DNA of 51,462 nt, taken from contig JACNKX010000052.1 in the NCBI GenBank assembly GCA_014381825.1, forward strand, positions 1 through 51,462, in the 5' to 3' direction. Shown in pieces: positions 44,777 to 51,462 of the stretch (position 1 is its first letter; every line of letters begins with the position of its first letter). This DNA comes from Planctomycetota bacterium (GTDB taxonomy: Bacteria > Planctomycetota > Planctomycetia > Pirellulales > Pirellulaceae). A model generated the notes under the pieces. That model did not search any database and had not been told where the DNA came from. It saw only the letters and a program-made list of their open reading frames with translations. Both the position numbers and the translations under genes were made by a program.

Positions 44777-45976
44777 CTAGCCGAGAAAATACTTCATCAG
44801 CTTCCAGCCTTCCGAAAAGTCGAGTGTCGACGCCTCGGCAGAGATCTCGTCGTAGGTGGCAAGCCCATCGCGTTCGACGCCCGATCCAGCGATCGCAAAT
44901 GGTACGAAGCCGTGGCTGTGCGTCTTGGTTCGGATCGGCGTGGGATGGTCAGGCGAAACGAGAATGCGGTACTCGCCCCGATCGCGAAGTTCGTTGTGCA
45001 GCGGCCGCACGATGTGCCGGTCGATCTCTTCGAGTGCTCTTATCTTTGCTGCCACGTCGCCTTCGTGAGACGCTTCGTCCGAAGCTTCGACATGCACACA
45101 GATAATGTCCGTTGAATCGAGTGCGTCGATCGCGTAACGCCCCTTCGCGGCATAGTCTGTATCCGTATAACCGGTCGCACCGGGCACTTCGATTCGATCC
45201 CAACCGATCAGCGCCGCCAGACCTCGCAACAAGTCAACCGCCGTGATCATCTTGCCCGACTTGCCGTACGCTTCTTGAAATGGCTGGAGGCTCGGCGCTT
45301 TACCAAGACCCCACAACCAAAGGTTCGTCGCGACCAGCTTGCCGGCGGCACGACGAGCAGCGTTGACCGGGTGATCAGCAAAGATATCGATGCTCCGGCT
45401 CATCAAGTCAGTCAGCAAATCGCTGCCAGGTCCGCGAGGATAATCTTCGGTGACCGATTTATCCGTCAAATCGTGTGGAGGCGTGGTGCGCGTGTCTCGA
45501 TCGAAGGGCACTGCTTGAGTTGCCCCTCGGTAGAGGAGCAAGTTGCGATAACTGACACCGGGGACGAACTCCAACGGCCCTTCCACGAGCTGTTGCTGAG
45601 CAAGGTCGAGCAGTTCTTTGGCTTCTTCGCTCGAAACGTGACCGGCCGTGAAGTCGCACATAATCTGATCTTCGACCGTGACCAAATTACAGCGCACAGC
45701 CCAGTCGTCCGGTCCAAGCTCGATGCCTTGCGCGGCAGCTTCTAGCGGAGCTCGCCCGGTGAAATGAACATTCGGGTCGTAACCCAAAAGGCTCAAATTC
45801 GCGACAGCGGAACCCGGCGGGAGATGCAACGGAACATTATTCGCTCGCCCGACCACGCCAGCTTCGGCGATCTCATCCATCGCAGGCACGTTGGCTGCCT
45901 GGAGAGGCGTATTGCCGTTCAACGAGTCTTGCGGCTCGTCCGCGCAACCGTCGGGAATAATGATGGCGTACTTCAT
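44777..45976 (-). CDS. apgM: ApgM-type phosphoglycerate mutase family; proposed homoserine kinase
   Basis: A 399-residue metal-dependent enzyme of the alkaline-phosphatase superfamily. The N-terminus KYAIIIPDGCADEPQDSLNG and the motifs PPGSAVANLSLLGYDP and CVHVEASDEASHEGD are those of cofactor-independent phosphoglycerate mutase of archaeal (ApgM) type. One branch of this family has been proposed to act as homoserine kinase. The gene lies directly upstream of the aspartokinase gene in the same direction, which favours that amino-acid role, but glycolytic mutase activity cannot be excluded. ATG 45976 gives the family-standard start; the frame runs 28 codons further without support. Confidence 0.88.
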   Translation of the reverse strand: MKYAIIIPDGCADEPQDSLNGNTPLQAANVPAMDEIAEAGVVGRANNVPLHLPPGSAVANLSLLGYDPNVHFTGRAPLEAAAQGIELGPDDWAVRCNLVTVEDQIMCDFTAGHVSSEEAKELLDLAQQQLVEGPLEFVPGVSYRNLLLYRGATQAVPFDRDTRTTPPHDLTDKSVTEDYPRGPGSDLLTDLMSRSIDIFADHPVNAARRAAGKLVATNLWLWGLGKAPSLQPFQEAYGKSGKMITAVDLLRGLAALIGWDRIEVPGATGYTDTDYAAKGRYAIDALDSTDIICVHVEASDEASHEGDVAAKIRALEEIDRHIVRPLHNELRDRGEYRILVSPDHPTPIRTKTHSHGFVPFAIAGSGVERDGLATYDEISAEASTLDFSEGWKLMKYFLG

Positions 45977-46100
45977 GGATCCATTTACCAAAGGCGAGTC
46001 GCAAGATAGTCGCTTTTCGCTCCGCAAAAAGACATTTGTTCGCGGCGCGAACAACGACAATGCGTGATTCCTTCAAAATAGCAAACGGACCAAACACCCG

Positions 46101-47105
46101 CTATGGGCGGCCTCGCCCGGTCACGGGATATGCCGAGTCCTGGAAGCCCTTCCCGCTGTGCTCACCGGTTGGAACAAGGCTGTCGACGAACTCTTCGTCC
46201 TTGTCAGTGATGGCGATCTGGAGACAGGCGATGTTGTCATCAAATTGCTCCATCGTCCGCGGACCGACGATGACGGAGCTGATGATCGGATTCGCCATGC
46301 ACCAGGCCAAAGCAAACTGACTGGTCGCGACTCCCTTTTTCTCGCAATAGTTCGACAGCTTGGCGGCGACTTCAAGGCTTGCCTCACGCCATTCGGCCTG
46401 CAGCATGCGAGCGTCCTTCCTGGCGGCGCGAGTTCCTTCTGCTGGTGCCTCGCCCGGTTTGTATTTTCCCGTCAAGACCCCACGCGCCAGCGGACTGTAC
46501 GTGACCACTCCCACGCGGTGTTCTTTGCACAGCGGCAGCAGCTCAACTTCGATGTCGCGGTTCACCAGGTTGTATAGCGGCTGAACGCAGCAATAACGAT
46601 CGAGATTTAGCTTATCGCTCGTCCACAAGGCTTCGCACAATCGCCACGCTCGCACGTTCGAACAAGCGATGTAACGGACCTTTCCGCTCCGCACCATGTC
46701 ATCCATTGCTCGAAGTGTTTCATCAACGGGCGTGTCGTTGTCTGGGGCGTGGGCGTAGTAGACGTCAATGCGGTCTGTGCCAAGTCGCTTGAGACTTGCG
46801 TCGAGTGCGTTCATCAAGTGCAGTCGCGACAGCCCTTGTTCATTCGGCCCAGCTCCCATCGCGTTTCGGCCTTTGGTCGCCAAGACGACTTCATCGCGCC
46901 GCCCCGCAATCGCTCGCCCAACGACACTCTCTGATTCACCGCGGCTGTACATATCCGCCGTATCGACAAAGTTGATTCCGAGGTCGAGGGCCTTATGAAT
47001 GATCTTGGCCGAATCAGCCTCGTCGGTCGGACCACCAAACATCATGGTCCCCAAACAAACCGGTGAGACCTTCACCCCCGTGCGTCCCAACAAGCGATAC
47101 TCCAT
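46101..47105 (-). CDS. Aldo/keto reductase
   Basis: A 334-residue NADP-dependent TIM-barrel oxidoreductase. The catalytic tetrad Asp48, Tyr53 (VDTADMYSRGESE), Lys78 (LATKGR) and His119 (DVYYAHAPD) is complete. The nucleotide-binding C-terminal part reads ISSVIVGPRTMEQFDDN. It belongs to the YajO/YghZ-like branch, which reduces diverse aldehydes; no specific substrate can be given. ATG 47105 follows a good AGGAGAGGGACG ribosome site. It lies about 125 bases upstream of the ApgM-type gene in the same direction and could share its transcript. Confidence 0.93.
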   Translation of the reverse strand: MEYRLLGRTGVKVSPVCLGTMMFGGPTDEADSAKIIHKALDLGINFVDTADMYSRGESESVVGRAIAGRRDEVVLATKGRNAMGAGPNEQGLSRLHLMNALDASLKRLGTDRIDVYYAHAPDNDTPVDETLRAMDDMVRSGKVRYIACSNVRAWRLCEALWTSDKLNLDRYCCVQPLYNLVNRDIEVELLPLCKEHRVGVVTYSPLARGVLTGKYKPGEAPAEGTRAARKDARMLQAEWREASLEVAAKLSNYCEKKGVATSQFALAWCMANPIISSVIVGPRTMEQFDDNIACLQIAITDKDEEFVDSLVPTGEHSGKGFQDSAYPVTGRGRP

Positions 47106-47340
47106 CGTCCCTCTCCTCGAACACTGAACGGTTTGTCTAGTTCTGGGCAGTTAACAAGCCGGTCATTGTGTTCGCCAATTCACCTCGTAGCCAGCCCCCT
47201 CGCGGGCTGAGGCGTCGTTTCGAGCAATCTGACTTTGCTTTACAGTGCTAGATCTCGTTAAACTAGAAGACGCTGGCGAAACCACTTAACTTTGGCTCCG
47301 CCTTCTCCCGCCTACCCTCCTACCAACCACACCACACCTC

Positions 47341-49890
47341 ATGCCATACAACCTCTCAGCACTTGCGATACTCGTGCTGCTTGTCAATCAGGCGACAGTC
47401 TTCGCCGAGGAGAAGGTTACCTTCGAGAAAGACGTTCGCCCGATCTTCAAGACTTACTGTCTGGATTGTCACGGGGCGACGGACGAGCCCGATGGCGGAC
47501 TCGATCTACGGCTGCGTCGTTTCGCAGTGAAGGGAGGCGAGAGTGGTGCTGCAATCGTGCCAGGTGATGCCAAGGCAAGTTACATCGTCGAGCGATTGAC
47601 CAGTGGCGAGATGCCACCTGGTGAGAAGAAACTTTCCGCCGAACATATCGATACGATCCGGCGCTGGATCGCTTCGGGTGCGGCCACCGCGAGCCCGGAG
47701 CCAGACAAGCTCGACCCGGGGATCGGAATTACACCAGCAGAGCGAGCGTTCTGGTCGTTCCAACCGATCCGACGAAGCGAGATTCCTTCGTTTTCGGTCG
47801 CCGAGCGAATCGCTACGCCAATCGATGCGTTCGTTCTCGCCAAGCTGAAAGAACGAGAGCTGTCTTTCTCGCCGGAAGCCGACAAGCTGACACAGATCAA
47901 GCGAGCGTGTTTCGGACTTACCGGATTGCCACCGAAACCAGAACAGATCGACGCGTTTCTGGCCGACGAATCGCCGGAGACATATTCAAAGCTGATCGAC
48001 ACGCTCCTCGAGTCGCCTCGTTACGGCGAGCGATGGGCGCGGCACTGGCTGGATGTAGCCGGGTATGCAGATACGGAAGGTTATTCGAACGCGGATGCCG
48101 ATCGCCCGTGGGCGTATAAGTACCGGGACTACGTGATTAAGTCATTGAACGATGGCAAGCCGTTCGACCAGTTCATCCACGAGCAACTGGCCGGTGATGA
48201 AATGGTGCCGCCGCCACACTCGAATCTCGCTCCCGAGCAGATCGAGAAGTTGACGGCAACGGGCTTCTTACGCATGGCAGCTGACGGAACCGGAAGCGGT
48301 TCAAACGATGATGCGGCTCGCAATCAAACGATCGCCGACACGATCAAGATCGTTTCGACATCGTTGCTCGGATTGAGTGTCGGTTGCGCGCAGTGCCACG
48401 ACCATCGGTACGATCCAATCCCGCAAAAGGATTATTATCAGTTGCGAGCCGTGTTCGAGCCCGCGCTCAACTGGAAGCAATGGCGAACGCCGCAACAACG
48501 CTTGATTACGCTTTACACGGACGAAGATCGCGCCGAGGCCGCCGAGGTCGAAGCCGTCGCGCAAAAGATCGCGGCGGAGAAGAACGCGAAGCAAGCGACA
48601 TACATGGCCGAGGCGCTGGACAAGGAACTGCAGAAGTACGACGAGGCATTGCGGCCAAAGCTGCGGGACGCCTACAAGACTCCGGGAGATAAACGAACTG
48701 AAGAGCAGAAAGCGTTGCTGAAAAAGAATCCGGCGGTCAACATCTCGCCGGGCAACCTCTACCAATACAATCAAGCGGCTGCCGACGATCTCAAGAAGTT
48801 CGATGCGCGAATCGCCGAGACTCGAACGAAGAAGCCGGTCGAGGAGTTCATCCGCGTGCTGGCCGAGTCGGGCGTTGAACCTCCTGCGACACATCTGTTC
48901 CATCGCGGCGAATATCGCGAACCCAAAGGTGCCGTGACTCCTGCGGCGTTGACCATTTCGAGCCAGCCCGGAGAACGTGTCGAGATCGCATCGGTCGATA
49001 CAACGATTCCAACGACCGGCAGACGATGGGCTTACGCCAAGTGGCTCACGAGCGGCAGACATCCGCTGCTGGCGCGTGTGATCGTGAATCGTGTCTGGAT
49101 GCATCACTTTGGTCGCGGCATTGTTGGCACGCCTTCGGATTTCGGAGTGCTTGGCCAGCGTCCGACTCATCCTCAGTTGTTGGACTGGCTAGCCAGTGAA
49201 TTTGTCGAGAGCGGTTGGAATCTGAAACAGTTGCACAAATTGATCATGACATCGAGCGTCTATCGCCAGTCATCCCAAGCGACGACGGATGGTTTGACCG
49301 CTGACTCGGGAAACACGCTCTACTGGCGAATGCCGATTCAACGGCTCGACGCCGAGGCATTGCGAGATCGGACGCTGGCCACCAGCGGAACGCTGGTCGA
49401 TAAACTTTACGGACCACCGGTAAGTATCAAAGCAGACGATACCGGCCAGGTGATCGTCGATGGTGACGAGACTCGACGCAGCGTCTACGTTCGTATAAAG
49501 CGGACACAGCCAGTTGCGATGCTCAAGGCATTCGACGCGCCAGTGATGGAAGTCAACTGCGAGCGACGTCCGTCATCGACGGCGGCAACTCAGGCGTTGA
49601 TGATGATGAACAGCGAGTTCGTCCTCCGACACGCCCGCAAGCTGGCCGAACGAGTTAAAGCGGCATCGACGGCGGATTCGTCTGTTGAGCAAGTCCGTGC
49701 TGCTTGGCGATTGGCCTTTGGTCGTCTGCCTCGCGAAGAAGAACTGGACGTGGCGACAGCGTTCCTTGCCAAACAGAATGCTTACCTAAAAGAAAACCCG
49801 ATTCCCGACAACGTGGATCCGTCGCTGCATGCATTGGCTAATCTGTGTCAATCGTTACTCAGCTCAAACGAGTTCCTTTACGTCGACTGA
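47341..49890 (+). CDS. Planctomycete cytochrome-like protein PSCyt1-DUF1549-DUF1553 (second copy)
   Basis: An 849-residue exported protein. A signal peptide (LSALAILVLLVNQATVFAEE) leads into PSCyt1 with CLDCHG (Cys40, Cys43, His44). DUF1549 follows with RWARHWLDVAGYADTEGY and the second haem-type motif CAQCHDHRYDP, then DUF1553 with LARVIVNRVWMHHFGRG and YWRMPIQRLDAEALRD. Compared with the paralogue at 18543-21518, it lacks the beta-rich insert and carries a charged coiled-coil segment between DUF1549 and DUF1553 (residues about 395-510, EAVAQKIAAEKNAKQATYM). It is followed 14 bases later by its DUF1501 partner gene, so the pair forms an operon. Confidence 0.93.
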   Translation: MPYNLSALAILVLLVNQATVFAEEKVTFEKDVRPIFKTYCLDCHGATDEPDGGLDLRLRRFAVKGGESGAAIVPGDAKASYIVERLTSGEMPPGEKKLSAEHIDTIRRWIASGAATASPEPDKLDPGIGITPAERAFWSFQPIRRSEIPSFSVAERIATPIDAFVLAKLKERELSFSPEADKLTQIKRACFGLTGLPPKPEQIDAFLADESPETYSKLIDTLLESPRYGERWARHWLDVAGYADTEGYSNADADRPWAYKYRDYVIKSLNDGKPFDQFIHEQLAGDEMVPPPHSNLAPEQIEKLTATGFLRMAADGTGSGSNDDAARNQTIADTIKIVSTSLLGLSVGCAQCHDHRYDPIPQKDYYQLRAVFEPALNWKQWRTPQQRLITLYTDEDRAEAAEVEAVAQKIAAEKNAKQATYMAEALDKELQKYDEALRPKLRDAYKTPGDKRTEEQKALLKKNPAVNISPGNLYQYNQAAADDLKKFDARIAETRTKKPVEEFIRVLAESGVEPPATHLFHRGEYREPKGAVTPAALTISSQPGERVEIASVDTTIPTTGRRWAYAKWLTSGRHPLLARVIVNRVWMHHFGRGIVGTPSDFGVLGQRPTHPQLLDWLASEFVESGWNLKQLHKLIMTSSVYRQSSQATTDGLTADSGNTLYWRMPIQRLDAEALRDRTLATSGTLVDKLYGPPVSIKADDTGQVIVDGDETRRSVYVRIKRTQPVAMLKAFDAPVMEVNCERRPSSTAATQALMMMNSEFVLRHARKLAERVKAASTADSSVEQVRAAWRLAFGRLPREEELDVATAFLAKQNAYLKENPIPDNVDPSLHALANLCQSLLSSNEFLYVD

Positions 49891-49904
49891 AGAAATCACC
49901 TGTT

Positions 49905-51362
49905 ATGAATAACGCACGAACCCGACGACAATTCCTCGCCCAGAACGCGATGGGCGTGGGAAGCATGGCCCTGGCGTGGTTGCTCCAGCAGGAAGAGCTG
50001 CTGGCCAAGCCATCCACAATTCCACAGGCTCAGCAGACGTTCGACATGCTGCCAAAGTCGACACCAATCGCCTCCCAAGCAAACGCGATGATATCGCTCT
50101 TCATGCATGGTGGTCCGGCACACATGGATCTCCTCGATCCAAAACCTGAGTTGACGAAGTATAGCGGTACTGAGTTTTCAGACGACGTTCAGTTTAGCTT
50201 TATCAATCGCGCCAGTAAGACTCTGTTCGGCAGCCCGTGGCGGTTTCAAAAGCACGGCGAATGTGGAACGGAGGTGTCTGAGCTGTTACCGCATTTTGCG
50301 AAGATCGTTGATGATGCGTGCGTCATCCGTTCGATGCATACGGGCTACAACGGACACGAAGTATCAATTCGTTATTGGCAAGGCGGAATTCCTGCAGTAC
50401 TCGGCCGACCAACGCTTGGGGCGTGGCTTACCTACGCGCTCGGATCGGAATCGCAAGATCTTCCGGCGTACATGGTGCTGACCGATCCTGGCGGACATCC
50501 GGTCGATGGCGTTAATAACTGGACGAACGGCTGGATGCCACCGCTGTTTCAAGGAACCGTGCTGCGAGCGCAAGAACCTCGCATTTTGAACCTGCAGCCG
50601 CCGCAGCACTTAAAGGGTGAATTACAGCGACAAAACCTCGCATTCTTGGCGAAGCTGAACCAATCGCACCTGGAGCTTCATCCCGGCGAAAACGATCTTG
50701 AAGCGCGAATCGCCAGCTACGAACTCGCCGCGCGCATGCAAACCGCCGCGACGGAGGCCCTTGATATATCAGGCGAAACCGAGGCGACGCTGCGACTGTA
50801 TGGAATCGATCAAGCGGAAACCAAAGAGTACGGCACGCGATGTTTGATCGCGCGAAGACTTGTCGAACGCGGCGTTCGCTTCGTTCAGCTGTTCCTCGGC
50901 GGACAACCCTGGGACAATCACAGCAGCATCAAGACCAGCCTTGCCGCCGTCTGCAAACGTACCGACCAACCAGCCGCCGCTTTGGTACAGGATCTAAAGC
51001 AACGAGGCATGCTCGATTCGACCTTGGTCCACTGGGGTGGCGAGATTGGCCGTCTCCCAGTCACCGAGAATCACGGCGCAGCTGACAAACAAGGTCGAGA
51101 TCACAATGGTCAAGGGTTCAGTACCTGGTTGGCCGGAGGTGGCGTGAAGGGTGGTATGACTTTCGGCGAGACGGACCAGTTCGGCCACCGCGCCGTGGTG
51201 GATAAAGTCACACCGAACGACTTGCAAGCAACGTTGCTTCATCTCTTTGGTCTAGAACACGAGCAGCTTAGTTTCCGTTACAACGGCCGCGAACAGCAAC
51301 TGACCGATGGTCGCGAGTGTCGAATTGTCAACGAACTTCTTGAACGCGCGAGCAATTCCTAG
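49905..51362 (+). CDS. DUF1501 (sulfatase-fold) Tat-exported protein (second copy)
   Basis: A 485-residue DUF1501 protein, the same length as the paralogue at 17089-18546. The N-terminus carries a twin-arginine signal (TRRQFLAQNAMGVGSMALAW). Family motifs are SLFMHGGPAHMDLLDP, RSMHTGYNGHEV, GQPWDNHSSIK, VHWGGEIGRLPVTE and GRDHNGQGFS. The motif GGEIGRLP replaces the more common GGEFGRTP, so the two copies have diverged in the conserved core. The open frame begins 20 codons earlier inside the upstream gene; ATG 49905 starts the Tat signal and is preferred. Function unknown, presumed to act with the adjacent DUF1553 protein. Confidence 0.93.
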   Translation: MNNARTRRQFLAQNAMGVGSMALAWLLQQEELLAKPSTIPQAQQTFDMLPKSTPIASQANAMISLFMHGGPAHMDLLDPKPELTKYSGTEFSDDVQFSFINRASKTLFGSPWRFQKHGECGTEVSELLPHFAKIVDDACVIRSMHTGYNGHEVSIRYWQGGIPAVLGRPTLGAWLTYALGSESQDLPAYMVLTDPGGHPVDGVNNWTNGWMPPLFQGTVLRAQEPRILNLQPPQHLKGELQRQNLAFLAKLNQSHLELHPGENDLEARIASYELAARMQTAATEALDISGETEATLRLYGIDQAETKEYGTRCLIARRLVERGVRFVQLFLGGQPWDNHSSIKTSLAAVCKRTDQPAAALVQDLKQRGMLDSTLVHWGGEIGRLPVTENHGAADKQGRDHNGQGFSTWLAGGGVKGGMTFGETDQFGHRAVVDKVTPNDLQATLLHLFGLEHEQLSFRYNGREQQLTDGRECRIVNELLERASNS

Positions 51363-51416
51363 TGCCGGATATTGGAGTTGCCAATTGATGGAACCAGAAT
51401 TGTTCCGATCTTCACT

Positions 51417-51437
51417 CTTTACCGCAACGCGGTAAAG
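51417..51437. repeat. 9-bp hairpin after the DUF1501 gene
   Basis: CTTTACCGC pairs exactly with GCGGTAAAG around a three-base loop, 54 bases past the stop. No T-run follows before the window ends. It could be an attenuated terminator or a dispersed element. Confidence 0.5.
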
Positions 51438-51462
51438 ATACGCAAACTCTCGTTCTCATTCA

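Overview
The window reads as a stretch of planctomycete (Pirellulales-like) chromosome. The main reasons are two gene pairs that join a cytochrome-type PSCyt1/DUF1549/DUF1553 protein to a Tat-exported DUF1501 protein, a methanopterin-biosynthesis (beta-RFAP synthase) gene in a bacterial setting, a long aspartokinase with four ACT domains, many large membrane or secreted proteins of unknown function, and dispersed perfect inverted repeats between genes. Many genes lack a clear Shine-Dalgarno site, so several starts are judgement calls. No rRNA, CRISPR array, IS element or phage block was seen. There is one tRNA, tRNA-Ser(UGA).

Layout. 1-3862: an RTX/PKD secreted protein with a metzincin-type zinc motif, apparently cut at its 5' end, followed by a TPR protein. 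3897-4062: remnant of a membrane protein gene. 4152-9357 (minus): a TrhO-rhodanese/RluA fusion, a triplicated-module membrane protein joined to it by an ATGA overlap, and an MFS transporter. 9566-14262: small secreted, PilZ and hypothetical proteins, the tRNA and a repeat-rich, gene-poor zone (11130-13147). 14337-21518 (minus): an M20 amidohydrolase, then a DUF1549/1553 - DUF1501 - K+ channel/RCK operon.

21802-26170 (plus): four genes joined by ATGA overlaps or short gaps, namely a CDP-alcohol phosphatidyltransferase, a CdsA-type cytidylyltransferase, a hydrolase-methyltransferase fusion and a second methyltransferase. The first three match the content and order of the poorly understood E. 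coli ynbABC genes. This is the strongest candidate for an undescribed system here. 26178-30651: a SnoaL-like protein, an EF-hand array protein, an AhpD-like protein, a secreted coiled-coil protein and a conserved hypothetical protein. 30744-38438: a solitary GspE-type ATPase, a frameshifted gene remnant, an AAA+ ATPase, a thioredoxin-like protein, a DUF3179 protein, a zinc-ribbon/toroid membrane protein and a glycine-zipper lipoprotein.

38619-47105: metabolic genes for beta-RFAP synthase (tetrahydromethanopterin), pdxJ (vitamin B6), dapA (lysine), a bifunctional-nuclease-domain protein, aspartokinase, an ApgM-type enzyme that may act as a homoserine kinase, and an aldo/keto reductase. 47341-51362: the second DUF1549/1553 - DUF1501 pair.

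All calls come from reading the sequence and recognising motifs. No database search was run.
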